Source of the DNA: Planctomycetota bacterium | Lineage (GTDB): Bacteria > Planctomycetota > UBA1135 > JADKAF01 | Direction of reading: 5' to 3' | Assembly: GCA_016719295.1 (NCBI GenBank) | Contig: JADKAF010000001.1 | Span: 4,464,001-4,528,000 of the forward strand | Length of the DNA stretch: 64,000 nucleotides | Shown: positions 8,102-17,320 of the stretch, piece by piece | Numbering within the stretch: the stretch's first letter is position 1 | Layout: each line of letters starts with the position of its first letter | Notes under the pieces: generated by a model | Told to the model about the DNA's origin: nothing | Database searches by the model: none | What the model saw: the letters and a program-made list of their open reading frames with translations, nothing else | Translations under genes and position numbers: made by a program

Positions 8102-11100
8102 TCAGCGCGAAGTCCAGCTCGCGGGCAAGCGCAGCTCGTGTTCGGTTTCGGCCATCTGGCCGGGGGCGATACGGACCTGGCCGATCTCGACGCGCGTCCT
8201 TTGTTCGCCCGGCTTCAGCACGGTTTCGCCCGGCTTGAACACGGAGAGGCGCCACGAACCGGCGGGCATGCGGCCGAGCGTGCGGCCCTCCGTGTCCGTC
8301 GCGGGAAAGGCGATCTCGTGCTCGAAGGCCTCGCAGCGGAGGTAGATGTGGACGCCGGCGGCGGGTGCACCCGCTGCGTCCAGCAAGCGGAGCTTCGCCT
8401 CGCCGGACTCGACGTGGAAGTTGCGCTCGAGCCTTTGCCCCGGCGTCAATGTCACGTGCTCGTTCGCGGGCAGGTCGAAGCAGGTGCTGAGCTTTGGCAT
8501 CTCGAGTCGGGCTTGCACTTGATATGAGCCCGCGTCGAGAAAGATCGCGAAGCGGCCCGCGGCGTCGGTCGCCGTGTACTCGTGCACGACTTGTTCCGGT
8601 CCCGACTCGCGGGATCGGATTCCCGCGATCTGCAGCTCGCGCTCCGTGAAAGGTGCGCCATCGAGCAGCACCGTACCGGAGAGCTCCGCGAGGACGAGAT
8701 CCGGTCGATTGAACGCGACCTCTCGAGACTCACCGTCGGCCAAGTCCCGAACCGAGCCGATCTGGACGCTGTAGCCATGGCGCTGCGTAGTGCTGTCCTT
8801 CCGCGCGGAGGGCACGAGCTTCGACACGTGCACGTGAAGCTCCCAGGAGCCCGGTGGGATGCAGGCGATGTCGAAGCGCCCATCGCCGGTCACGAGCGGC
8901 GCATCCTTGAAGTGCGGATGTTGCTCTCGGCGATCGCCCACCGTCCGGCGGAGCTCCACCCTCGGCGCGCTCCAACGCTCGTTCTGCTCCACGGGCTTCT
9001 GCGGGTCGAGCCCGGTCGCGCTCCAGAGCTGCGCCACGAGTGGGGCCGGCTCGAGCTTCCCGGCGAGGCGTGCGCCGCTCGTCACGGTGTAGACGAGGGT
9101 TTGATCCGCTTCGAGCTGCACGCCAACGAACATGGCGGTGAGATGCGACTCCCCGCGAACGAAGATCGAGAGGTCGCGATCCGGAGGTGCCAGCAACGCC
9201 ACTTCGCCCTGGGCGTTCGTTCGGCCCTCCGCGAGCAAGAGCGCGATGTCCGGATTGCCGAGGTTCCAGGAGTCAACGTTTTCGACGCGCGAATCGTGGC
9301 GCAGCGGTTCCTTGCCGTAGGCATCGACGATCGACACGAGGCTGTTCTCGCGCGCGCGGTGCTCGGGGTCCTCGATGCGGACCGTGACGCGGATGGGCGC
9401 ATGCAGCGCCACCTCCACGCGGGGCATGCCTTCGCGAATCTCGATCTCGAAGAACGGGCTGCGCGACCATCCCGGACCGGACGGGTCGACGAGCAGCCAG
9501 TGCTTGCCGCGCCGCTCGCCTTTCACGCGCAGGACGCCGCCCGCGTGTGTCCCGCGCCGTGCCGTATTACTACCGCCGAATACCCGAGCGCCGTGCTGCG
9601 GGACGATGCGGATGCCGAACTCCTCGATCGGCTCGCGCGTCGCCGCAGCGTGCACGGCGATGTCGAACTCGAGGGCGCGCTGGAGCGTGATGCGCACGTT
9701 CTCCGTGTTCCACGCCGTCCCTTCCTCGAGCTGACGGCCTTCGAACCCCGGTGCCGACACGTGGAGACGTACAGGTGTGGCCCACTCTCGACTCGGTTGC
9801 GCGATGCGGAAGCGCCCTTCGTGGTCGGTTCGTTGTCGGTCCGAGGAGAACAGATCCAGGCCGACGGACGCTCCGCGGATCGGCTGACCACTCTCGTCGA
9901 CGACGACGCCGGAGATCGCTCCGCCTTGGAACGATTCCTCGAGCACGAGATCGAAGAACGCATCTGGTCGCTCCTCGGCGATCACCAAGGGTTCTTCCGT
10001 GGTGCGCTTGCGCCCTTGCGCCTTCCAGTCCCAGATCCCCGCCGCCATGAGACCGCGTACGCGGAACGTGCCGTCGGCTGCGGACCTCGCGTTGGGGAAA
10101 CGGTGGACCGCGACGGAGGACTCGCTCACGGCACTCTCGACCCGAAGATCGAAGCTGAGATCGATGCTCCCCTGCGGGACTCCCTGCGCGTCGACGACGC
10201 GACCCGACACTGCACAGCCGCGCACGAGGCGCACGTCCCCGAGCTCCGATCGCTGGGCACGCTCCCACGCGTTCCAGGAACCGAAGGTGTCCACGCGATC
10301 CGCTCTCTTGAGCGCCAATAGGAATCGGTAGGGCGGGGGCGGATCGAACTCGAACGCGAAGCGTCCGTCGTCGCCCGTGACGAGAGGTTCGGGATCGCTC
10401 CAGTCGATCTTGCCGCCCGCGCGGAGATAGGCCTCGGTTCGGTGAGGCATGGATTCGCTGCCGTGGAGCGTCGCGTTGACTCCGGAGAGAGGCGCGCCGT
10501 GCTCGTCGACGCAGCGGCCGGAGATGCGCGCGAGGCGCGGCTCGGCGTTCGGCGTTGCTTTGGCGGCTGTCGGTTGCGCTTCGCGAGCGTCGGGATTGCG
10601 TACGGCGATCTCGCGCGACGTCGATGCTTCCGCGTTCTGCGTCACGACGTGAGGCGTTGCGCTCCGCGCGATCTCCACCGGCGCAGGCCACGGCTCCGGC
10701 TCGCCATCGGGCCAAGCGAACCAACCGACGAGACCCAAGCCCGCTAGCGCGAGGACACCGAGAACGAGCTTCGCTTGCATGAGCACACCGAAGGCAAAGG
10801 CCGCGTTTGGAGCCGAGATCGACGAGAGCGAAACGACGGGGGGAGCGAGCGCGAGCGGCGCGAGTGAAGCGCGCCAATCGGTGCCGAGCTCGCCCCCGAG
10901 GCTCGCGCGCAGTTTCGCGAGGCCGCGATGGAGCCACGCCTTCACCTTCTCGACCGGCACGCCCAGCTCCGCCGCGATCGTGCGCGGCGGCAGCTCCTCG
11001 TAGTAGCGCAGCAGGATCGCGCGGCGCAGGTCGGGCTCAAGCGCGAGAACGGCGCGCACGAGCTGCGCCTGCAGCTCGAGCTCGGCGACGAGGCGATCGG

Positions 11101-11377
11101 CAGCGGGGACGCGCTCGCTCTTCGCTGCGAGCGCTTCGCGTCGCACGCGCCGGTGGGCGGCACGTCGTGCGCGCTGCGCGCGGTTCCATGCCACGCGCGC
11201 GAGCCAGGCGCGCCAGCGCGTACCCACGCGCGGCGGCTTCTCGAGCGCGGCCGCCCACGTCTCCTGAACGGCGTCGTCCGCGGCGTCGGCGCCGAGCAGC
11301 GGTACGACGAGCTCGCGCAGCCAGTCGCCGTGCTGCAGGAGCTCGCCGAGGTCGGGGCGGGAGGGGCGTGGTTCCAT
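8102..11377 (-). CDS. ECF-type RNA polymerase sigma factor fused to a membrane helix and extracytoplasmic repeats
   Basis: A 1,091-residue fusion. Residues 1-165 are an ECF sigma factor: region 2 around ADDAVQETWAAALEKPPRVG, and region 4 with the helix-turn-helix RTIAAELGVPVEKVKAWLHR. Residues about 203-222 form one membrane helix (LVLGVLALAGLGLVGWFAW). The remaining 850 or so residues are carboxypeptidase-regulatory-like beta-sandwich repeats, recognisable by units such as DGRFAFEFDPPPPYRFLL and ISGRCVDEHGAPLSGV. The predicted topology puts the sigma domain in the cytoplasm and the repeats outside, so the factor would be tethered and could respond to surface signals. Such fusions are known in planctomycete genomes. 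No separate anti-sigma gene lies next to it. The start at 11377 gives a complete region 2. Confidence 0.88.
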   Translation of the reverse strand: MEPRPSRPDLGELLQHGDWLRELVVPLLGADAADDAVQETWAAALEKPPRVGTRWRAWLARVAWNRAQRARRAAHRRVRREALAAKSERVPAADRLVAELELQAQLVRAVLALEPDLRRAILLRYYEELPPRTIAAELGVPVEKVKAWLHRGLAKLRASLGGELGTDWRASLAPLALAPPVVSLSSISAPNAAFAFGVLMQAKLVLGVLALAGLGLVGWFAWPDGEPEPWPAPVEIARSATPHVVTQNAEASTSREIAVRNPDAREAQPTAAKATPNAEPRLARISGRCVDEHGAPLSGVNATLHGSESMPHRTEAYLRAGGKIDWSDPEPLVTGDDGRFAFEFDPPPPYRFLLALKRADRVDTFGSWNAWERAQRSELGDVRLVRGCAVSGRVVDAQGVPQGSIDLSFDLRVESAVSESSVAVHRFPNARSAADGTFRVRGLMAAGIWDWKAQGRKRTTEEPLVIAEERPDAFFDLVLEESFQGGAISGVVVDESGQPIRGASVGLDLFSSDRQRTDHEGRFRIAQPSREWATPVRLHVSAPGFEGRQLEEGTAWNTENVRITLQRALEFDIAVHAAATREPIEEFGIRIVPQHGARVFGGSNTARRGTHAGGVLRVKGERRGKHWLLVDPSGPGWSRSPFFEIEIREGMPRVEVALHAPIRVTVRIEDPEHRARENSLVSIVDAYGKEPLRHDSRVENVDSWNLGNPDIALLLAEGRTNAQGEVALLAPPDRDLSIFVRGESHLTAMFVGVQLEADQTLVYTVTSGARLAGKLEPAPLVAQLWSATGLDPQKPVEQNERWSAPRVELRRTVGDRREQHPHFKDAPLVTGDGRFDIACIPPGSWELHVHVSKLVPSARKDSTTQRHGYSVQIGSVRDLADGESREVAFNRPDLVLAELSGTVLLDGAPFTERELQIAGIRSRESGPEQVVHEYTATDAAGRFAIFLDAGSYQVQARLEMPKLSTCFDLPANEHVTLTPGQRLERNFHVESGEAKLRLLDAAGAPAAGVHIYLRCEAFEHEIAFPATDTEGRTLGRMPAGSWRLSVFKPGETVLKPGEQRTRVEIGQVRIAPGQMAETEHELRLPASWTSR

Positions 11378-11430
11378 CGTTCCTCATCATTCCCGACGGC
11401 GCGCTTTCGATTCGATGTGCCTTGCGGAAT

Positions 11431-11447
11431 CCGGGGTCAGACCCCGG
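11431..11447. terminator. Perfect palindrome between two minus-strand genes (possible terminator or REP-like element)
   Basis: CCGGGGTCAGACCCCGG is an 8-bp perfect stem around a single central base, 14 bp downstream of the stop of the gene ending at 11461 and upstream of the sigma-factor start. There is no T-run. GGGTC...GACCC palindromes are also seen in REP-type repeats, so either role is possible. Confidence 0.4.
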
Positions 11448-11460
11448 TTCGTGCGGAGCG

Positions 11461-12033
11461 CTATGCGCCGGGCTCCTCGACGAGCCGCGCTTCGAGGAGC
11501 AGCGCCTGCTCGAGCAAGCGGAAGAACCGCTGGTAAGGCTCGGGATCCTCGATGACGCGCAGAAAGAACTGCGCGCTCGCGCGCACGACGGACCGCGTCG
11601 CGCCGCGCTTGCGCACCGTCACCGTGACGCGGGTGTGATCCGTGCGGTGACGGAACGGTCCCCAGCTCCGGTAGGTCCGCGTGAAGAGCAGCAGGCTCTG
11701 CCCGTCGTAGAGGTGATAGCTGGGATCGAGCGCGTCCGCGCCCTCATTGGCGTCGAAGCGCCATCCCGAGACGATGCCGAGTTCCTCGTCGAGCGCCTCG
11801 ATCTGGAAGTCGAGGTCTTGGAGCGTGGCGACCACCGCGGCGAGGATCCGCAGGCGATCGGCGGTCTCGAAGAAGCGCGACTGCGCCGCGCGCAGCTTCA
11901 CCTGGCTCGGCTCCGCGAGCCAGATCTGCTCGCGCGCGTCGCTCTGGCTCTCGTGCCGCGACTCGGAGCGGGATAGATGGGATGAGAAGGCCAGCCTCCG
12001 ACTCGGGGTACCGTCGTGTCCCCGAACCCACAA
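11461..12033 (-). CDS. Hypothetical lipoprotein-like protein, N-terminus apparently lost
   Basis: The credible part runs from about residue 35: QVKLRAAQSRFFETADRLRI, then a region with LQDLDFQIEALDEELGIVSG, a beta-rich middle and the ending EPYQRFFRLLEQALLLEARL. This layout (ETxD, 'LQDLGF...LG..S', 'DPEPYQ.FF..L..') belongs to a family of small outer-membrane-associated lipoproteins of unknown function found in many Gram-negatives. Those proteins begin with a lipoprotein signal peptide. Here the first 30 or so residues are Arg/Ser-rich and not signal-like, and transposon-type debris lies just upstream. The 5' end was therefore probably replaced and the gene is likely non-functional. Confidence 0.5.
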   Translation of the reverse strand: MWVRGHDGTPSRRLAFSSHLSRSESRHESQSDAREQIWLAEPSQVKLRAAQSRFFETADRLRILAAVVATLQDLDFQIEALDEELGIVSGWRFDANEGADALDPSYHLYDGQSLLLFTRTYRSWGPFRHRTDHTRVTVTVRKRGATRSVVRASAQFFLRVIEDPEPYQRFFRLLEQALLLEARLVEEPGA

Positions 12034-12161
12034 CGAGCCCTCGGGCTCACCAGCGAACGCGGCTGTGTCGAGCTTCGTGACCCCCGCTGCCGCCGCTCCT
12101 GCCGCCGACCACCGTCACCGCCGCGACCGAGCGACCGCCTAAAGCGACTCGCCTCTCCGCC

Positions 12162-12236
12162 CCCGAACCCTTCGCCCTCGCCCTCCGCCACCGGCTCCGA
12201 GATCTCCTGGCGCTCGTGGAGAGTTGGCTGGAGTAG
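12162..12236 (+). repeat. Dispersed C-terminal gene scrap, copy 2
   Basis: In-frame end LRHRLRDLLALVESWLE plus stop, matching the scrap at 2822-2887 at the DNA level. The surrounding 12034-12413 stretch holds no gene I can recognise. Confidence 0.4.
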
Positions 12237-12413
12237 GGGCGCGCCGCGAAGGTCGGAGCGGGGCTTGGCGAGGAGGGGGCGGATCGGGGTGATTGGATGC
12301 GCGGGTATCAGCGATTGGATGCAGCGCAGTCCGGAGGTGGTCGCGACTCTGCCGATGGCTTCAGAAGATGGGGGCGCTCCGCTGATCGAGATCGCGGTGA
12401 AAGGCATTTGTTC

Positions 12414-13259
12414 TCAGCCCACCGTCGTGGCGATTGTCGCGGTCGTACTAACACCAAAGCCGAAGACAGTCGATGAGCATCCGCCGACGCCGCCGATGTC
12501 CAGCCCTTGCACGAAGAAGGTCCGGCCCTGCATCGCGGGATCATTCGGCACGACTCCACTTACGGACGAAACTCCGGGCGGAAGTACCACATCAAACGTC
12601 GTGCCGAGGCGGCATCCGGCGGGAAGGCAGAGGGGCACCGAGGAGGGAAACATCCCGAACCACATCGAGGGCACGCCGGCGACATTGCTCATCTGGTAAC
12701 GAACGTTGCTCCCGAGGAACGGCGAGCCGCAAGCAGCGAGCGTTGCTTGGCCACATCCCGAGATGACCTCCGTGAAAGAGCGATCGCAGTTCACCACTAC
12801 ATCGAGCGAGAAGCTCCCTTGTTCGCCGGCAAAGCCCCCGACCCGAATGTAATACGTCGTGCAAGAAGCTGCGGCGAAGTTGACACGCGAGGAGAGATTG
12901 CAGAAGTCGTCGTTGCAAGCTATGTGCGCCAGAGCGCCGCACGAGCCGCTGAGGACGTGGATCGCCGTGTCGAAGGTGGAGCTTCGGCAGGTATCGAGTG
13001 TAACGACCTGATTGCAGCGCGACTCGAAGACGAACCAGACGTCTCTACCTCCGTTCGCGCAGGGCCAGGCGGGATCGAGCGGATTTGTGGTTGCGCCGAC
13101 GTTGGTGAACGGCCCGTGGGAACCTGCACCGATCGGGATGGCGCTACCGCACTCGTCATTGGGCGGTGGCGGCGACACCTGCGCCAAGGCGGGCATCGCA
13201 AGCAAGCTCAAGAATGAGTGAATCCAGATCGCCCGCCCTGAACGCTGCACACGAGCCAT
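12414..13259 (-). CDS. Secreted protein with pre-peptidase-like and planctomycete C-terminal domains
   Basis: A 281-residue protein from the ATG at 13259. The signal peptide covers about residues 1-26 (FLSLLAMPALAQ, cleavage after AQ). The mature part starts PPPPNDECGSAIPI, the typical opening of pre-peptidase C-terminal-like domains of planctomycete secreted proteins, and has paired cysteines (CNDDFCN, CRSSTFDTAIHVLSGSCGA). The last 80 residues (FFVQGLDIGGVGGCSSTVFG) resemble a recurrent planctomycete C-terminal domain. There is no catalytic motif. Its role is probably at the cell surface or in the medium. The frame stays open upstream of 13259, but that part reads as Arg/Gly-rich noise, so the signal-peptide start is preferred. 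Confidence 0.8.
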   Translation of the reverse strand: MARVQRSGRAIWIHSFLSLLAMPALAQVSPPPPNDECGSAIPIGAGSHGPFTNVGATTNPLDPAWPCANGGRDVWFVFESRCNQVVTLDTCRSSTFDTAIHVLSGSCGALAHIACNDDFCNLSSRVNFAAASCTTYYIRVGGFAGEQGSFSLDVVVNCDRSFTEVISGCGQATLAACGSPFLGSNVRYQMSNVAGVPSMWFGMFPSSVPLCLPAGCRLGTTFDVVLPPGVSSVSGVVPNDPAMQGRTFFVQGLDIGGVGGCSSTVFGFGVSTTATIATTVG

Positions 13260-13376
13260 GAGGAGGTTCTCTACAAAGTAAATGATGTCGGTCTCGAGCG
13301 AGCCGAGCGGAGCCTTCGCACAACGAATCGGATTGGAGTCTATCGCGGTACTCTTGGGCGAGGAAGCCCCGCCCCC

Positions 13377-13450
13377 CCTCTCACGACCTCCACGGTTCTT
13401 CCGTCCGTAGTCCGGCGCTCCAGTTGCCATGCAGGGTCCGGGGCTTCCTC
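13377..13450 (+). repeat. Degenerate end of the rve-type IS
   Basis: It shares the CCTCTCACGACCTCCA block, the CCGTCCG core and the GGGTCCGGGGCTT inner block with the left end at 3887-3965, at roughly three positions in four. No transposase follows. Confidence 0.5.
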
Positions 13451-13937
13451 GGGCCTCGTTTTTCACGCTCTCCATGTCCGCCGCGCCGGTTCGCGATCGA
13501 TTCGCCAGCACGTGGGCGAGGTCCGGACGCGCAGCCAGGTGCTCGCCGCGGCCCGGCCGACCGAGATCTCGGCACGTCGCGTCCGCGCCGCACGATCACT
13601 ACGCGCGGATCCCTTGCCTGTGCTCGTGCCCTCGATCCCCGGGAGGCGGTGGCGGACCTCATCGGGAGCGAGATCCTGAGCCGCTCCAGCGACCCGCCGA
13701 CGCCTCCAGACACGCAACCCCCCCTCCCTCCTTGGTGCGCAGTGCCCCGCTGTGTCCGCCCACGAAATCGAGCGATCGTCCCCGCCGATCGCCCTGTCCA
13801 CCAGCGTCGCGCTGTGTCACCCCTCCCGGCAAACACGCCGCGAAAATGGTGACATTTGTGGTGAGTTCGGCGCCTTCCGCGCCCATACGCCCCGATGGGC
13901 GAGTTCGTAAGTCGCGCTCTCGCAAAGACTTACGCGA
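13451..13937. other. Gap without a recognisable gene
   Basis: The stretch is GC-rich with a C-tract near 13,720. Reading frames on both strands are Arg/Pro-rich without domain signals. It lies between an IS end and the tRNA fragment, and looks like debris at an integration boundary. Confidence 0.4.
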
Positions 13938-13979
13938 TGATCCCGGAGGGATTCGAACCCCCGACCCTCGGTTCCGAAG
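13938..13979 (-). other. 3' half of a tRNA-Arg (UCG) gene, putative attachment site
   Basis: Read on the minus strand: anticodon loop CTTCGGA (anticodon TCG), 3' anticodon strand ACCGA, 5-base variable loop GGGTC, T arm GGGGG-TTCGAAT-CCCTC, acceptor strand CGGGATC and discriminator A. The spacing is exactly that of a tRNA. The 5' half is missing: upstream bases do not pair with the anticodon stem or acceptor. Homology begins in the anticodon loop, a common crossover site for integrases, and an integrase gene starts 178 bp away. This is what an att site left by an integrated element looks like. Confidence 0.65.
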
Positions 13980-14156
13980 GACTAAGGTCGTTCAGATGCT
14001 AACGGCATACTGTGTCGCCGTATGTCCCGTAATGCCGCGCAAACCAAAGACATCGGTTGCTGGCGTTCCGCTTTTGCTTTAGGCTGCGCTCGCCGCAAAC
14101 GCGGAGACATGTGGTGAGCTCTTGGTGAGCCGAGAGCGCTTCTAGAGGGATAGCAG

Positions 14157-15521
14157 ATGAGCCAGGCAAAGCCGACTAGGCGCCGCAGCAGCCCCCACCC
14201 TGGAGTTCGCGTGCTCCAGATCACTTCTCGCTCCGGCCGGCGCTTCTGCCAGGCGCGCTACACCGACCCGGACACGGGGCGGCTGGTCTGCGAGTCGCTG
14301 GACGCGAAGAACATCCTGAACGCGGACGGCAGGCGCTCCTGGGCGATCAACAAGTCCGTCGAGCTCCAGCGACGGCGAGCGGAGCTGCACTTCGGAGCCG
14401 AGCGCCATCAGGACGTGCGGCTCCAGGATGCCATCCGGGACTACCTCGCGATATGCGATGCGACGCTCCGGCCGAAGACGAGTCGAGGCTACCGCGACGC
14501 CATGGACCAGTTCTCGAGCTGGGCGAAGAAGGGCGGCGTCGAGACCACGAGCCAGATCAACGTCCGCGTCCTGGCGCGCTACCGCGAGCACATCATCCAG
14601 ACGCCGAAGCGCTCGACGCTGCGCGGAGGGCGGCGCGGCCAGCGTGGTCAGACGAAAGTCGGCCGCGCACCGAGGACATTGAACCGCGAGATGACGTACA
14701 TCTCGACGGCGCTCCGCGCGTGGGTGCGGAGTGGTCTGCTGCCCGGTCTGTCCCGCGACGCCATCGCCGACGCGTTCCGCCGCGTACCTGGCTCGAAGCC
14801 GCAGCCGACCTTCCTCTCGTTCGGCGAGGCCCAGCAGCTGCTGACCGCCGCAATGGCTCACGACGACGCGGCGTTCGAGCTCACCCGCGAGGAGAAGATC
14901 AAGCGGCTGCTGGGTGGGAGGACGAGGCGCTACGACGCGATCGCGCCGATCACGCTCTTCCTCCTCCTGAGCGGGGCTCGGCGCGGCGAGGCCATCGCGC
15001 TCGAATGGAAGGACGTTCACATCGACGCGCTCGACGAGAATGGGAACGCCGTCGGCGAGGTGATCGTCCGACCGGAGGCGAGCAAGACGCGCTCGTCGCG
15101 GCGGATCGATCTCGGCCTCTGCCCTGCGCTGCGAAGGCTCCTCCTCGGCATGCGCGAGCGGCGGGGCGAGGAAGCGAGCGTCTTCCGCCTCACCGAGGAC
15201 CAGCTCGTCACGGCGCAGCGCCGACTCGTGCGCTCCTACGGAGCGCCAGCCAGGTTCACCTGGCAGCTTCTCCGCAGCACGTGCGCGACGGTGCTCGCGA
15301 ACGCGGGCTCGATGTTCGGCGGCTCGGCGGCGTTCCGCGAGAGCCGGCAGCTCGGGCATTCGATCGTCGTCGCCGAGCGCTACTACGTCGGGCTCCTCCG
15401 CGGCGTGCCGGCGTCCGCGAAGAGTGTCGAAGCCGCGCTTCAGGTCGAGGACCTCGCCGGGAAGATCGTCGAGATGGTCGCGCAGCGTGGCGAGGCTGGG
15501 TTGGTGGTGGGGGTAGCGTAG
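14157..15521 (+). CDS. Tyrosine-type site-specific integrase
   Basis: A 454-residue protein. The N-terminal part is basic; a core-binding SAM-like domain spans about residues 80-190 (LRPKTSRGYRDAMDQFSSWA). The catalytic domain has box I LLLSGARRGEAIALEWKDV with the first Arg, then QLLRSTCATVLANAG, where the usual His-x-x-Arg reads Gln-x-x-Arg, and QLGHSIVVAERYYVG with the His and nucleophile Tyr region. It lies next to a tRNA-Arg 3' fragment, consistent with tRNA-targeted integration. The His-to-Gln change in box II is tolerated in some family members. The start at 14157 is an ATG after a purine-rich GAGGGATAG. Confidence 0.85.
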   Translation: MSQAKPTRRRSSPHPGVRVLQITSRSGRRFCQARYTDPDTGRLVCESLDAKNILNADGRRSWAINKSVELQRRRAELHFGAERHQDVRLQDAIRDYLAICDATLRPKTSRGYRDAMDQFSSWAKKGGVETTSQINVRVLARYREHIIQTPKRSTLRGGRRGQRGQTKVGRAPRTLNREMTYISTALRAWVRSGLLPGLSRDAIADAFRRVPGSKPQPTFLSFGEAQQLLTAAMAHDDAAFELTREEKIKRLLGGRTRRYDAIAPITLFLLLSGARRGEAIALEWKDVHIDALDENGNAVGEVIVRPEASKTRSSRRIDLGLCPALRRLLLGMRERRGEEASVFRLTEDQLVTAQRRLVRSYGAPARFTWQLLRSTCATVLANAGSMFGGSAAFRESRQLGHSIVVAERYYVGLLRGVPASAKSVEAALQVEDLAGKIVEMVAQRGEAGLVVGVA

Positions 15522-15522
15522 G

Positions 15523-15954
15523 GGAGCGTGGCGATCGCTGAAGGAGTTCTTGATCGAGAGCGCCGAGCCGGACATCCCCAGCGTGCTCGCCGCGTTCACC
15601 GAAGGCGTCTACACGATCGAAGCACGGGCCTTCACCGGTGCCCTGATGGTGGGCGAGGCCACGCTGCCCCACACGCTGCTCGCTCCGCCGACGTTCACGC
15701 CGAGTGGCGGAGCGCTGGTAGATCCGGCGAGCGCGACCGTGACCTGGTCCGGCGTGAGCGGAGCGGAAGCCTACCTGCTCGAGATCGAGAACGACGACCT
15801 CGACGCGAACCTGACCGTGAATCTGCCCTCGACCTCGTTCGCGATCCCAGCAGGCTGGCTCGTACGCGACACGGAGTACGAGATCGGCATGGCGACGATC
15901 ACCGCTGTCGGCAATCTGAACTTCGGCGAGAGCACCGTCGTCACGATTCCTTGA
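15523..15954 (+). pseudogene. 5'-truncated fibronectin-III-like secreted-protein fragment
   Basis: About 135 residues from a TTG at 15550; the frame is open from 15517 without a good start. The first part (EPDIPSVLAAFTEGVYTIEA) continues a domain begun upstream. Residues about 45-134 form a fibronectin-III-like domain (ATVTWSGVSGAEAYLLEIEN). Planctomycete homologues are longer and carry a signal peptide, absent here. The integrase gene ends immediately upstream, so the 5' part was probably removed when the integrase module arrived. It is followed by a strong hairpin. Confidence 0.55.
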
Positions 15955-15966
15955 ACGGCGCGGCCA

Positions 15967-15991
15967 GCGCTGCTCCATTCCGGAGCAGCGC
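15967..15991. terminator. Bidirectional hairpin terminator between convergent genes
   Basis: A perfect 10-bp stem GCGCTGCTCC / GGAGCAGCGC around ATTCC, between the stop at 15954 (+) and the stop at 16013 (-). There is no T-run, but the position is right for both genes. Confidence 0.6.
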
Positions 15992-16012
15992 GGGACCTCG
16001 CGACCGGCGCTC

Positions 16013-16642
16013 TCAGGCGCTCTTGCTCGCGATCACCGTGTCGAAGACCTTCTGCGTGCCCTGCGGCGCGTCGAAGCGCTCCGCGTGCATCGCGCTCTGG
16101 ATCTGCCAACCATGTCCGCGAAAGTGCTCCTCGACCGCGCCGCTGGCGAGCAGGCAATACCCCTCCGGCTCGAACATGTCGAGGAAGGTCGTCCCCTCGA
16201 CGAGCACGTTGATCACGGCGATCCCTCCGGCCACGACGTGCTCCTCGATCGCCTCCATCAGCTCCCGTGCACGGCGGCACGGGAAGAACATCAGCAGCCC
16301 GATCGAGACGATCGCATCGTATTCGCCCGCAATGCTCCAGGTCGCGAGATCGGCCTGCTCCGCCTGCACCAGCACGTCGCGTCGCCGAGCCTCGTTCCGG
16401 ACGTGCTCGATCGCAGTCGGACTGCCGTCGACGGCGAGCACCTCGCAGCCGCGCAGCGCGGCCGCGACGCTGAGGTTACCTAGCCCACATCCGAGATCGA
16501 GCACGCGACCCCCGAGGTACGGCAGCGCGCGGCGCTCGAAGACGTTGAGCGCCAGCTCGCGCGCCGCGACTTGGCGCTGGAACTGCGCATCGAAGAAGGC
16601 GAGGGATCGGTGCCGCACGGCATCTGGTCGCGATTGGATCAT
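16013..16642 (-). CDS. Class I SAM-dependent methyltransferase, TehB-like
   Basis: A 209-residue protein with the Rossmann-fold motif I VLDLGCGLGNLSVAAALRGC, motif II acidic residue in LAVDGSPTAIEHV, and post-motif VSIGLLMFFP. The overall size and the C-terminal KVFDTVIASKS fit the TehB/thiopurine-methyltransferase-like group linked to tellurite and metal(loid) resistance. It is the last gene on the minus strand downstream of the metal-efflux block but is separated from ynfA by about 230 bp, so membership in that operon is uncertain. The substrate cannot be read from sequence. Confidence 0.75.
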   Translation of the reverse strand: MIQSRPDAVRHRSLAFFDAQFQRQVAARELALNVFERRALPYLGGRVLDLGCGLGNLSVAAALRGCEVLAVDGSPTAIEHVRNEARRRDVLVQAEQADLATWSIAGEYDAIVSIGLLMFFPCRRARELMEAIEEHVVAGGIAVINVLVEGTTFLDMFEPEGYCLLASGAVEEHFRGHGWQIQSAMHAERFDAPQGTQKVFDTVIASKSA

Positions 16643-16873
16643 GGCGATGCTACGGAGCGTTCACCTTCGGCACGAGCGACCCCCTCGCGCCTCCATCTCC
16701 ATCGACATCGATTTCCATTCGGCCCCCTCCGGAGCACCATTTCGCCGACGCACCTCGAGGCCTCTCGGCGCGATCGGGAAACCAAACGAGCGCCGCAACG
16801 AGTGCTGGAAGCAACGGCCGCATGTCAGGCTTCGCTCGCTGCGACTCTAGCTGAGCCCCGATGATCGCTCGAT

Positions 16874-17209
16874 TCATCGACTATGGGGTGCCAAGACGAT
16901 GACGGACATACCGACGACAGCGAGCGCCGTGCCCAAAAGGTCCCAGCGATCCGGGATCACGCCTTCGACCCGCCACATCCAGATGACGGCGACCGCGACG
17001 TAGACTCCTCCGTACGCCGCGTAGGCGCGTCCCGCGCCAAGCGATGGGTGCAAGGTCAAGAGCCACGCAAATGAGCCCAAGCTCAGCGCGGCAGGCACGA
17101 GGAGCGCAGCACTCGCTCCACGACATAGCCAGAGGTACGGCAGATAGCAGCCGAGGATCTCGGCCAAGGCCGTGACGACGAAAAGCAGCACCGTCTTGCA
17201 GAAGAGCAT
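16874..17209 (-). CDS. ynfA: YnfA-family small multidrug/metal transporter-like membrane protein
   Basis: A 111-residue protein from the ATG at 17209, with four predicted membrane helices and the family phrases [28 protein letters not shown] and the terminal [17 protein letters not shown]. This is the UPF0060/YnfA family, relatives of small multidrug resistance transporters that often sit in metal-resistance islands. The frame extends to 17302 but the extra residues are not conserved-looking. It lies 111 bp downstream of the P1B-type ATPase on the same strand. Confidence 0.88.
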   Translation of the reverse strand: MLFCKTVLLFVVTALAEILGCYLPYLWLCRGASAALLVPAALSLGSFAWLLTLHPSLGAGRAYAAYGGVYVAVAVIWMWRVEGVIPDRWDLLGTALAVVGMSVIVLAPHSR

Positions 17210-17320
17210 CCGACGTCCTTCTTCGCACTCGGAGGTGGCTCCGAGATCTCTTATCACGATCGCCACACGCTTGGCAGACTTCGCGGCGGTGGGGTCGAGC
17301 ACACCTCCGCTCCCCGAGGA

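Noticed and set aside
8582..10321. Open frame of 579 codons on the plus strand
   Set aside because: Antisense of the sigma-factor fusion; composition and lack of motifs are typical of a shadow frame.
13938..14025. Complete tRNA gene
   Set aside because: Only the 3' half fits; no 5' acceptor or D arm can be built from the upstream sequence.
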